Source: Mesobacillus subterraneus
GTDB lineage: Bacteria; Bacillota; Bacilli; Bacillales; Cytobacillaceae
Direction of reading: 5' to 3'
Length of the DNA: 64,000 nucleotides
Assembly (NCBI RefSeq): GCF_020524355.2
Contig: NZ_CP129019.1
Span: 1,860,001-1,924,000, forward strand
Shown piece by piece: positions 1 through 7,219 of this stretch. The translations under genes were made by a program, and so were the position numbers. Position 1 is the stretch's first letter. Each line of letters starts with the position of its first letter. The notes beneath the pieces are model-generated. The model was not told where the DNA came from and ran no database searches. It worked only from the letters and a program-made list of their open reading frames with translations.

Positions 1-1
1 G

Positions 2-295
2 AAGTTTTTCCATTTCCCAGACTATAATGTGAGTGAGTTGCTGCTTATCATAAAGAATTATGCTGGAAAGTATCAATATAAAATTAATATTAAAGCAGAG
101 GCTTTTTTAACTGCTAAAATTTCTGAAACAGAAATCAATGGGAATGGCCGATTTGCGACTAACTTAGTGGATGAAGCGATACAATCCCAGGCGTATCGAT
201 TGATAGATAGCGAAAATTTTGAGAATTTGGGTGAAAATGTTTTATACTTGGAAAAACAAGATTTTGAAGCTGCTTTAAAAAAGCTGGTAGATTAA
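2..295 (+). CDS. AAA+ ATPase (SpoVK/CbxX-like), C-terminal end only
   Basis: The reading frame is open from base 2, so the gene begins before the window and only about 97 C-terminal residues are visible. They look like the helical lid of CbxX/CfxQ-type AAA+ proteins: a FPDYNVSELL stretch, then NGNGRFATNLVDEAIQSQAYR, which matches the family pattern FGNAR...(V)xNLxExAxxxQAxRL. Walker A and B would lie upstream and cannot be checked. A GTG at 29 is inside the frame and is not a real start. The family remodels protein complexes using ATP; SpoVK is the sporulation member. The assignment rests on the lid pattern alone. Confidence 0.55.
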   Translation, partial: KFFHFPDYNVSELLLIIKNYAGKYQYKINIKAEAFLTAKISETEINGNGRFATNLVDEAIQSQAYRLIDSENFENLGENVLYLEKQDFEAALKKLVD

Positions 296-325
296 ACTTA
301 CAAGAAAAAACAAAGGGGATTGCCA

Positions 326-769
326 ATGAAAATTTCTTCTAGGGAGATCGAGGTTAGATATGCGGAGACAGACCAGATGGGTGTAGTGTATCACGCCAAT
401 TATCTGGTGTGGATGGAGCTGGGCAGAACACAATTAATCAAGGAGCTTGGCTTTAATTATGCAGAAATGGAGAAGGATGGAATCATTTCACCTGTTCTTG
501 ATATCCAGGCTTCCTATAAAAAACCACTAAGGTATGGAGATACAGCTACAATCAAGACGTGGGTGGAGGAATATGATGGCATTCGCTCCGTCTATAAATA
601 TGAAATCTTCAACGGTGAGGGTGAGCTTGCATTGACAGGCAGCTCAAAACATGTCTGTGTTAAAAAGGATAGCTTTCTGCCGATATCGTTAAAAAGGAGC
701 TATCCGGACTGGCATGAAGCTTATCTACAGGCAATGAAGAAGCCGGAAGAAGAAAAGGAGCAAGTCTGA
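326..769 (+). CDS. yneP: YneP/YbgC-family acyl-CoA thioesterase
   Basis: A 147-residue single-domain hotdog protein of the 4-hydroxybenzoyl-CoA thioesterase family, predicted to hydrolyse acyl-CoA thioesters in the cytoplasm. The active-site segment YAETDQMGVVYHANY is at residues 12-26, with the family aspartate at about D16. ATG 326 is chosen because AAAGGGG (312-318) lies 7 bases upstream; the in-frame TTG at 320 would be too close to it. The next gene follows after one base, and the order yneP-yneQ-yneR matches B. subtilis. The physiological substrate is not known from sequence. Confidence 0.85.
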   Translation: MKISSREIEVRYAETDQMGVVYHANYLVWMELGRTQLIKELGFNYAEMEKDGIISPVLDIQASYKKPLRYGDTATIKTWVEEYDGIRSVYKYEIFNGEGELALTGSSKHVCVKKDSFLPISLKRSYPDWHEAYLQAMKKPEEEKEQV

Positions 770-770
770 T

Positions 771-1073
771 TTGGCTTTCGGGATTAAGCGCCACGAACTA
801 GAGGAATGGAAAACTAAAATCGATGGTGGGGAGCTCGCCTTCCTGACCCATTACTGGGTGGATGACCGGTTTCCAGACTGTTCAACGGTTACGAAAGTAG
901 GATGCAGGGATCTTCAAAAGCTGGCTGATTGGGGAAGAAAATATGGTTTGCAGCCGGAGTGGATTGACAAAAGGAAGACAAGTTATCCTCACTTCGATCT
1001 GTTAGGAACGAAGCGAGCAGAAATTTTGAAACTAGAGGGAATTCAGAACCACCTTATAAAAGAAAAGAAATAA
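771..1073 (+). CDS. yneQ: YneQ-like conserved hypothetical protein
   Basis: A 100-residue basic cytoplasmic protein with no transmembrane segment and no recognisable catalytic motif. It starts with TTG at 771, one base after the yneP stop, with AAAGGAG (754-760) ten bases upstream, so it is translationally coupled to yneP. Two features stand out: a W/D-rich segment LTHYWVDDRFPDCSTVTKVG and the conserved pattern WIDKRKTSYPHFDLLG. Size and position match B. subtilis YneQ. No function is known. It ends at a strong bidirectional terminator. Confidence 0.75.
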   Translation: MAFGIKRHELEEWKTKIDGGELAFLTHYWVDDRFPDCSTVTKVGCRDLQKLADWGRKYGLQPEWIDKRKTSYPHFDLLGTKRAEILKLEGIQNHLIKEKK

Positions 1074-1098
1074 GGCAGGCGCAAAATGCGTCTGCCTT
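1072..1098. terminator. Bidirectional terminator between yneQ and yneR
   Basis: An 11-bp stem, AAGGCAGGCGC / GCGTCTGCCTT with one G-U pair, and a 5-base loop. It is A-rich on one side and T-rich on the other, and overlaps both convergent stop codons. Confidence 0.85.
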
Positions 1099-1390
1099 AT
1101 TTCTTTTCAAATTTAAAATCGGGTTCCTTGCCAACCGGGTGAAGCTCAACGATTAAATCATGGCCGTCAAAATACCAAATATCTTTTTCTTCAATATAAT
1201 AGGTAACATCATTCTTTTCAGTTTTCACACCGATATGATCAGGTTCTTCCTTGGAGACACCTAATGAAAAACCTTTCTGGATTGAACTGAAACCGCCGTA
1301 CCGGACAAAAAATCGCAAATAGCTTCCGGATGAAAGGTCCATTTCATTTTCATACCATGCTGCTGCATCATCTTTAATTGTAATATTCAT
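1097..1390 (-). CDS. yneR: YneR, HesB/IscA-like fold protein
   Basis: A 97-residue protein of the HesB-like (YneR) group. It begins with MNITIKDDAAAWYENEM, the A-type Fe-S carrier N-terminus, and has the RFFVRYGG...GFSLGV core. It contains no cysteine at all, so it cannot ligand an Fe-S cluster as IscA does, which is usual for YneR proteins. The start is supported by AAGGAG upstream. It is convergent with yneQ and shares that terminator. It is a distant relative of the HesB-like gene at 2810. Its biological role is unknown. Confidence 0.8.
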   Translation of the reverse strand: MNITIKDDAAAWYENEMDLSSGSYLRFFVRYGGFSSIQKGFSLGVSKEEPDHIGVKTEKNDVTYYIEEKDIWYFDGHDLIVELHPVGKEPDFKFEKK

Positions 1391-1436
1391 ATTGTTCTCC
1401 TTCCATACCAGATAGACCGATTATAACATAAGCAAT

Positions 1437-1458
1437 GCCCAGTCTTCATGGACCGGGC
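1437..1458 (-). terminator. Possible terminator after the CapA-family gene
   Basis: GCCCAGTC / GACCGGGC pairs with one mismatch around a 6-base loop, just beyond the end of the minus-strand gene at 1468. The T-tail is poor. Confidence 0.4.
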
Positions 1459-1467
1459 ACTCTCACT

Positions 1468-2634
1468 TTATTCTTTTATAAATTGTGTCATATGATCCAT
1501 GATTTCGTTATATTTATTTTCTGCTCCAGCAAGGCTGAATTTACCTGCATCCTGTAAAGGAACCACCTGGTAATTCCTTTGCCTGCTGCTTGAAACAAAG
1601 GTCGGGATAAATTCAGGGTTATTCAATACAATTACATTACCTTCTGGTGTGATGGTTTTAGTTACTTCCACAGTGGCAAGTCCGCCAATATCTTTATAAT
1701 CCCACATTTGACCTGACAGAAAGTTGCCAAGAGAGTAAACAACCAATGCTTTTCTGCCGTCTGATGATGTCAGCCAATCCATAGGCTGAAGTACATGAGG
1801 GTGATGCCCAAAAATGATATCAACACCTTCGTCGACGAGAAATTGTGCAAGGTCCTTTTGTTCAGTTGTAGGGAAACGCTGGTATTCATTTCCCCAGTGG
1901 ATACTCATGACTACAACATCTGACTCCGTTTTAGCGCGATGAATTTCAGCCTTCATTGCTTCTCTGTCAATCAGATTCACTAGATGGTCTTTTCCAATCG
2001 GGACGGGGATCCCGTTCGTTCCATAGGTGTATGATAAATAGGAAACATTAATCCCATTTGTATTCAATATGCGCAATTTTTGCTGGTCGGTATCATCTTT
2101 GTATGATTCTACATAAGGAAGCCCTGTAGATTCCAAGTTTTTAATTGAAGCCATCACGCCTTTTTCGGACTTATCAAGCGAATGGTTATTTGCATTTGAG
2201 ACAATGTCCACTCCTGCATCAATAAACGCCTCACCAACCTCAACAGGACTATTGAACGAAGGGTAGCTAGACAGTCCGATTTCCACTCCTCCAAGAAGCG
2301 TTTCCTGGTTAGCCAGTAACAGGTCAGGTTCAATTAAGTACTCTTTAACATGACTTAGCATCGGTTTGAAATCATATCCAGGATTCACGAAAGCATCTTC
2401 ATACACCGTATCGTGAATCAGGATATCACCGATTGCCCCTAATTTAACCGTTTCCATAAAGCTCTTTCCAGAAACGTCATAGCTTCTCTCAAGATGTGAT
2501 TTTTGAGATTTCACTGTAACACTTGGTGTTTTTGCCTCAGCTTCTTGATACATCTGAAATGTTAATACAGATGCCAAAACACCTAAGCCAGCAAACAAGG
2601 CTGGTCCAAAAGGTTTTCTCTTCTTTTTTCGCAT
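1468..2634 (-). CDS. CapA-family (poly-gamma-glutamate synthesis type) metallophosphatase-like protein
   Basis: A 388-residue protein with a basic N-terminus and one hydrophobic segment (about residues 9-27), predicted to be anchored outside the membrane. The CapA domain follows, with metallophosphoesterase-like motifs: GAIGDILIHD, LLANQETLLGG, SNANNHSLDK, SIHWGNEYQ and FGHHPHVLQP. In Bacillus, CapA/PgsA is needed for making or exporting poly-gamma-glutamate. No capB or capC neighbour is visible, so this is a stand-alone paralogue like many YwtB-type proteins, and its substrate is open. GGGGAG lies six bases before the ATG. Confidence 0.8.
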   Translation of the reverse strand: MRKKKRKPFGPALFAGLGVLASVLTFQMYQEAEAKTPSVTVKSQKSHLERSYDVSGKSFMETVKLGAIGDILIHDTVYEDAFVNPGYDFKPMLSHVKEYLIEPDLLLANQETLLGGVEIGLSSYPSFNSPVEVGEAFIDAGVDIVSNANNHSLDKSEKGVMASIKNLESTGLPYVESYKDDTDQQKLRILNTNGINVSYLSYTYGTNGIPVPIGKDHLVNLIDREAMKAEIHRAKTESDVVVMSIHWGNEYQRFPTTEQKDLAQFLVDEGVDIIFGHHPHVLQPMDWLTSSDGRKALVVYSLGNFLSGQMWDYKDIGGLATVEVTKTITPEGNVIVLNNPEFIPTFVSSSRQRNYQVVPLQDAGKFSLAGAENKYNEIMDHMTQFIKE

Positions 2635-2809
2635 ATTAATCTCCCCAGATTAGAATGAGGCATTTTTATTTATAAGCCCCTATGGATAATATATTATATG
2701 TATGATGAAAAATGTATAAATTTCAGTATGGTTTTCATATTTTTGTCATAATTCGATAAAATATTTGCAAAGTATCTTGATAATATGAGGATGGTGAAGG
2801 AGAGCGGAT

Positions 2810-3095
2810 ATGTTTAAAATTACTGACAGCGCTTATAACATATTGCAAGGCCATAAAAAAAGAAAGTGAAACTGGGGAAAAACTCTATGTCAGACTGACG
2901 GTGGGAATCGGGTGAGGGGGACCGCAGCTAAGAGTTGCTCTGGAGGAGCAGCCATTAACAAATGATCAGATTTATACATTTGCCGAAGTTTCAATCCTGA
3001 TTCATGAGGGTGATTCAGTTTACTTCGATAATACAAGACTAGGTTATCTAAAAGATGTTTTTGGTTCAGGAAAGTTTAAACTCCTTAAAGTGTAA
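2810..3095 (+). CDS. HesB-like protein with in-frame TGA (candidate selenoprotein), frameshifted in this sequence
   Basis: ATG 2810 follows AAGGAG (2797-2802). The first 13 codons read MFKITDSAYNILQ, an A-type carrier N-terminus. One extra base follows, either a G at 2849-2850 or an A in the A7 run 2855-2861. The corrected frame then runs through IKKESETGEKLYVRLTVGIG, a TGA (2913-2915), GGPQLRVALEEQ, and on to a normal TAA at 3093-3095, about 94 residues in all. The TGA sits where related proteins have the first cysteine of the C-G-G motif. The frame stays open on both sides of it, and a SECIS-like hairpin follows. HesB-like selenoproteins are a known prokaryotic family. A decayed pseudogene is the alternative, but two independent breaks leaving such a clean protein is less likely. 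Confidence 0.6.
2934..2952 (+). other. Candidate bacterial SECIS hairpin
   Basis: GTTGCTC / GAGCAGC form a 7-bp stem with one G-U pair around a 5-base TGGAG loop. The loop begins 25 bases past the TGA at 2913-2915 and has G at its second position. This spacing and early-loop G match bacterial SECIS elements recognised by SelB. Confidence 0.55.
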
Positions 3096-3111
3096 CTTGT
3101 TATAAGTATGA

Positions 3112-3353
3112 AAAGCGCAAGCGCCTTGGTCAGCCCCGACAAGCGCTGGAGGTCCTGCCAGTGAAGTCGTACTTTGACTCCATTGGCAGGACCGAAATTA
3201 AAAAGTATAGCCGACTGTCCAGAAACGCAGAAACTGGAGACTCTGGCAAAGAAGCGCTTTTTGCTTCTGCCGGCGGAGTTGAAGTTTCGGAGTTTCTAGG
3301 AGGCGACACTAGCCTAGCGACTCGAGGGGCTAGGCGCTGGAGCTGGACACTAA
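3112..3353 (+). repeat. Long dispersed intergenic repeat, copy 1
   Basis: A GC-richer non-coding block of about 240 bp that starts AAGCGCAAGCGCCTTGGTCA and ends GGGGCTAGGCGCTGGAGCTG. The same sequence recurs inverted at 6010-6368. It contains inner inverted repeats, for example GGTCCTGCCA ... TGGCAGGACC at about 3152-3193. A 65-codon ORF inside it is a by-product of its composition. Confidence 0.8.
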
Positions 3354-3391
3354 TCTAAGTACAAAAATTTTATGCTTTCTTATTCAGTCAA

Positions 3392-3419
3392 AAATGCGGT
3401 TCCCCGAGGAACCGCATTT
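3392..3419. terminator. Strong bidirectional hairpin terminator
   Basis: A perfect 12-bp stem, AAATGCGGTTCC / GGAACCGCATTT, with a 4-base loop and T-rich flanks on both strands. It separates the HesB/repeat region from the small minus-strand gene at 3494. Confidence 0.8.
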
Positions 3420-3493
3420 ATTTATGTTTTAGGTAATGATAAATCCAGGGACTACATACAGGGCTCGTTGGTTTATGAGAGAAGAAAACTATA

Positions 3494-3682
3494 CTACCAT
3501 TCCATTTTTTCCAGGAAATCAATTAGTTCGTCCATATTCTTTATTTTTATTGTAGAAGGATAGTGTTTGTCATTGTCATGAATATCAGTCAGAAATTCTA
3601 CAATAAAATCATCTGGCGACGTTACATCAGCTGTTGTGGTTGTGTACACATAATTTTCAGCCAGCTTTATAACTTCTTCCAT
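3494..3682 (-). CDS. Small acidic hypothetical protein
   Basis: A 62-residue acidic protein beginning MEEVIKLAENYVY and ending MDELIDFLEKMEW. It has no signal peptide and no known motif. It is kept because AGAAGG precedes the ATG at a usable distance, its composition is protein-like, and a strong terminator follows it. I do not recognise a family. It lies just downstream of the histidine kinase gene on the same strand, separated by about 100 bases. Confidence 0.5.
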   Translation of the reverse strand: MEEVIKLAENYVYTTTTADVTSPDDFIVEFLTDIHDNDKHYPSTIKIKNMDELIDFLEKMEW

Positions 3683-3788
3683 TTCAATTCGCCTTCTTTC
3701 TCCTGTTCTTACCTACAGTTTACCAGTGAAAGAAGTTGCCAACTGTGTTCAATATGACAATTTTTCGACTAAACGAAAAGCTGATATT

Positions 3789-4757
3789 CTAATCGACGGG
3801 GAGGGAGAACTTAAATATGGTGTTAAAAGGTTGTGTGATAACCGTCATTTCTCCGCCATGATGTTCTATTATTTGCTTGCTGATTACGAGTCCCATGCCG
3901 GTTCCGTCTGTTTTTGTTGTATAAAAGGGAGTGAAGATTTTTTTCAAGGAGTATTCTTCAATTCCTTTCCCATTATCTGACACACATATGTGAACAAATC
4001 CATCCCCTTCATTAACAAACAATTTTATAGCACCCTTATTTCTCTGATTTCCTTCTATGACCTCAATGGCGTTTTTCAATAAATTAATTAACACCTGTTT
4101 AATACCATGTTCATCTGCCAATACATACAATTCTTTATCGGGAAGTTCTATATCTATTTCGATATCCTTAAGTATGGACTCACTTGAAAACAGCTTGAAC
4201 ATACTTTCTGCTAAGTTATTAACGGATATCTTCTTTTTCTGAGAGGAGGCAGGCTTTAGTACAGAAAGAAATTCAGTCAGTAAGCTGTTGGCTCGATTAA
4301 GTTCATCAAGAGCTACCTCTGCGAACTCCTGCTTGCCGGCAGCATGCAATTCCGGCTGAAGCAACTGGATAAAACCCTTGATGGTTGTCAGCGGATTCCT
4401 GATTTCATGGGCCAAGCCGGCCGCCAAATGACTCGCTGAAGCAGCTTGATAATCACTTTTGGCTGACTGGATGGCAAGTTGCAGATTTTCTAAGGTTTGC
4501 TGTTTTTCACAAATTTCCTGCTCGAGCTCTAGGTTTTTGCTTTCGAGAATTTCTTTTTCCTGATATAAATCCATCATCGTCAACTCATCCTTCGTGATTG
4601 CCAGCTTATGATCTGGGATAGATTGTTTGATTAGTAAGAAAGGCGGAAATAAGCCTGGATTTATTGGTCCTGCTAAGGTTTGGTTCTTAACAAATGACTG
4701 TTTCTTATCCAATCCGGTATTGAATTGTGAGTAAGGAGAGTATTTCTTAGCTTCCAT
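3789..4757 (-). CDS. Orphan soluble sensor histidine kinase
   Basis: A 322-residue cytoplasmic kinase with no membrane segment. An N-terminal region with a coiled coil (about residues 60-105) precedes the HisKA domain, with phospho-acceptor H117 in the motif AHEIRNPLTTIKGFIQLL. The HATPase domain has N229 (LLKNA), DNGKG at 261-265 and TGMGL at 286-290. It resembles the KinA/KinE-type kinases that feed the sporulation phosphorelay. No response regulator lies beside it, which fits a phosphorelay input. No PAS domain is obvious in the short N-terminus, so the signal is unknown. AAGGG precedes the ATG. Confidence 0.8.
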   Translation of the reverse strand: MEAKKYSPYSQFNTGLDKKQSFVKNQTLAGPINPGLFPPFLLIKQSIPDHKLAITKDELTMMDLYQEKEILESKNLELEQEICEKQQTLENLQLAIQSAKSDYQAASASHLAAGLAHEIRNPLTTIKGFIQLLQPELHAAGKQEFAEVALDELNRANSLLTEFLSVLKPASSQKKKISVNNLAESMFKLFSSESILKDIEIDIELPDKELYVLADEHGIKQVLINLLKNAIEVIEGNQRNKGAIKLFVNEGDGFVHICVSDNGKGIEEYSLKKIFTPFYTTKTDGTGMGLVISKQIIEHHGGEMTVITQPFNTIFKFSLPVD

Positions 4758-4982
4758 TTGTATCCCTTCTTTTTATATATTGTTTGACCTGTGTTTGTTT
4801 GAACTAATCTAGATTCGGGTAATTTCAACTGAATTTACAATCTTTAAACTGACCAACCTTAATTCGAGTTCTTTCGAATGTATATGACATATTTACTTAA
4901 ATTATACCAGCAAAAGTATGTATTTTTTATAGAGAACAAAAAATATTTTAAAAAGAACTGATCATTATAAAGGAGCCATGAG

Positions 4983-5822
4983 ATGGATAGAACAATGCAC
5001 CTATTTAAAGATTTCCTGATTGAAAGGGAAGAAAATGTAACAGCTAGGATATTAGAGTCAATGGATAAAAATCAGCCAGAAGCGTACAAAAAATTAACAC
5101 ACCAATCAAAAGTCAATATATATAAAGAACAGATTAAAGAACTAATTCACTTGCTCGAAAGTTATCTAATAGGGGAATCAACTGAAGAGAGAATAAAAGA
5201 TTGGGGGAAATGGGTGAGTGAAGATAAAGTGCGATTAGGTTTTTCGCTTAGTCAATCAGTTCAGCATTTTCATAATATCCGTGATGCAATGTGGGAAGAA
5301 CTCTCCGAAATGGCGGATAAATTAAATGATTCAAGTCCTGGGGAAAGCTTAAAGGTCGGCAGTCTCATTAACAAATTCATTGATGATTTAATTCTCACTT
5401 TCACGAATTCGTACACTGGACAGGCAAATATGCGTCTAAGAGCACAGCAGGAGGTCATTGATGAGCTTAGCACCCCTGTCATTTCCATTGTTGATGGTGT
5501 AGCGGTTTTGCCGGTCATTGGTGATATTGATACGCATAGAGCAAGGATTTTGATGGAGCATACCCTCCGTGAAACAGAGAATAAAGAAGTTGAGTGCCTA
5601 ATCATAGATCTTTCAGGTGTTTTCATAGTTGATACAATGGTCGCTCAGGAGCTTTTCAAAATAATAGATAGCCTTAAGCTTACGGGAGTGGATGTGAAAC
5701 TTACAGGAATGAGGCCTGAGTTGGCACACTCAGTCGTTACTCTTGGAATCAATTTCGATAACGTAAAAATGTATAGCAATCTGGGACAGGCACTAAAGGC
5801 CTTTGGGATCGCCAGGAAATAG
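4983..5822 (+). CDS. RsbR-family STAS protein (stressosome component)
   Basis: A 279-residue protein with an RsbRD-type all-helical N-terminal sensor (about residues 1-150) and a C-terminal STAS domain (about 160-275). The two threonines phosphorylated by RsbT in RsbRA are conserved in context: T184 in DIDTHRA and T218 in VDTMVA, 34 residues apart as in B. subtilis RsbRA. It is therefore predicted to join stressosomes controlling sigma-B. No rsbS or rsbT is adjacent. AAGGAG (4970-4975) lies 7 bases before ATG 4983. It is divergent from the kinase and is followed by a strong terminator. Confidence 0.85.
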   Translation: MDRTMHLFKDFLIEREENVTARILESMDKNQPEAYKKLTHQSKVNIYKEQIKELIHLLESYLIGESTEERIKDWGKWVSEDKVRLGFSLSQSVQHFHNIRDAMWEELSEMADKLNDSSPGESLKVGSLINKFIDDLILTFTNSYTGQANMRLRAQQEVIDELSTPVISIVDGVAVLPVIGDIDTHRARILMEHTLRETENKEVECLIIDLSGVFIVDTMVAQELFKIIDSLKLTGVDVKLTGMRPELAHSVVTLGINFDNVKMYSNLGQALKAFGIARK

Positions 5823-5910
5823 TAAAGGGCCATTGTATTGCTTAACAGGGAAGCTTTTCGACTGGAACGGTAAGTCAACAGAACATTATAATAGAGCGTT
5901 AAGCTAAAAA

Positions 5911-5942
5911 AGCCGTCAAACCTTTATAAGGGTTTGACGGCT
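5911..5942 (+). terminator. Terminator after RsbR paralogue
   Basis: A 12-bp perfect stem, AGCCGTCAAACC / GGTTTGACGGCT, with an 8-base loop and AATTTCTTT after it. Confidence 0.85.
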
Positions 5943-6009
5943 AATTTCTTTGCTGTACAGCAAAATATTACCTTTATTTAGTTGTGGATAACTACATGTA
6001 GTATTCTTA

Positions 6010-6368
6010 ATCCAGCCCCAGCGCCTAGCCCCTCGAGACGTTTGTCCAGCTGCGGCTCCTAACTCCTCGAGACGTTTCGGTACCGCCAATGAAGTCAAAG
6101 AGCGACTTCACTGTCAGGCCCTCCAACGCTTGTCGGAGTTGGGCAGTCGCCTCCGCATTTCGAATTGTCTAGTGTCGCCTCCTAGAAACTTGAAACTTCA
6201 ACTCCGCCGGCAGAAGCAAAAAGCACTTCTTTGTCGGAGTCTCCAGTATCAGCGTTTCTGGGCAGTCGGCTATACATTTCGATTTCGGTCCGCCCATTGA
6301 AGTCAAAGAACGACTTCAATGGGCAGCCCTCCAGCGCTTGTGGGGCTGAACGAGGCGCTTGTTGTTCC
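6010..6368 (-). repeat. Long dispersed intergenic repeat, copy 2 (inverted, with an extra module)
   Basis: The reverse complement closely follows copy 1 at 3112-3353: the CGCCT..CAGCCCC start, the GCCGGCGGAGTTGAAGTTTC middle, and the GGGGCTAGGCGCTGG end. This copy is about 110 bp longer because a module (GACAAGCGTTGGAGG then GACAGTGAAGTCG) is repeated inside it near 6085-6135. It fills most of the gene-free stretch 5823-6380; I see no gene there. Confidence 0.8.
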
Positions 6369-6380
6369 TGTTAACTGATA

Positions 6381-6968
6381 TTAAAGCCACTTGATTTTCG
6401 GCTCGGTCTTTTTACGTATTCTGTCAATATTCGCCCTGTGCCTGTAAATAACAAATGTAGCAAGGACAGCGACAACCACTATCAATGGAAGGTCCTGGGT
6501 TATCAGAGAATAAATGAACGCTGCTATACTAGTTAGAATCGAGGAAAGAGAAACATACTTTGTTATGTACAAGCTGATAAAAAAGATTATGAGCATGAGT
6601 AAGAATAATAACGGTATGTACGCCAATAAAACACCACCGGAAGTAGCGACCGCTTTGCCGCCTCGAAATCCTGCAAAAACAGGGTACATGTGTCCAATTA
6701 CAGCAAACACCCCTACTAAAAGCGTATGGAGACCATCAGCATTCAGAAGCAAAGGCAGACTGGCTGCAAGTGTTCCTTTCAAGACGTCAGCAGTACTTAC
6801 TACTAAACCTGCTTTAACCCCTAATGTCCGGAAGGTATTTGTGCCGCCTAAATTCCCGCTCCCATGTTCTCGGATGTCTTTGCCATAGAATGCTTTACCG
6901 ATTATGAGGCCGGAAGGTATTGATCCAAGTAAGTAAGCTAGAATGATGATGATTGCATTTAATGCCAT
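6381..6968 (-). CDS. plsY: Glycerol-3-phosphate acyltransferase PlsY
   Basis: A 195-residue integral membrane enzyme that transfers the acyl group from acyl-phosphate to glycerol-3-phosphate, the first step of phospholipid synthesis. The PlsY motifs are present: GSIPSG (about 16-21), GSGNLGGTN (about 37-45), [18 protein letters not shown], and a C-terminal YRHRANI. Length and the several hydrophobic segments are normal for the family. AAAGGAG lies before the ATG. The position before yneT and parEC matches B. subtilis (yneS). Confidence 0.95.
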   Translation of the reverse strand: MALNAIIIILAYLLGSIPSGLIIGKAFYGKDIREHGSGNLGGTNTFRTLGVKAGLVVSTADVLKGTLAASLPLLLNADGLHTLLVGVFAVIGHMYPVFAGFRGGKAVATSGGVLLAYIPLLFLLMLIIFFISLYITKYVSLSSILTSIAAFIYSLITQDLPLIVVVAVLATFVIYRHRANIDRIRKKTEPKIKWL

Positions 6969-7219
6969 GAAATATTCTCCTTTTAAGATTTTAAGGTTCT
7001 TTTATTTTACCATGTTCTCTTAAAAACTCCATGCAAATCTTGAACAAAACTGTTTACTCACCAAAGGCAATTAATTTTATAGATTTTTTTTTGGAAAATT
7101 TGATTAAAACCCATAACAATTTCGTCCATTCGTTCGCTTGCATTGGTTGCTTGCTAAGTTTATAACTTGCTAAATAAGTGAATAAGGAAGTATATTTCAA
7201 TTTTAAGGAGTCCTTCTCA

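Noticed and set aside
2849..2861. Programmed frameshifting at the A7 run of the HesB-like gene
   Set aside because: The shift needed is +1, whereas A-runs usually favour -1, and many unrelated indels occur in this sequence, so an error is simpler.
3161..3358. 65-codon ORF in the first long repeat, and a similar one at 5916-6098
   Set aside because: Both lie entirely in the repeat or terminator, lack a ribosome site and have no protein-like pattern.
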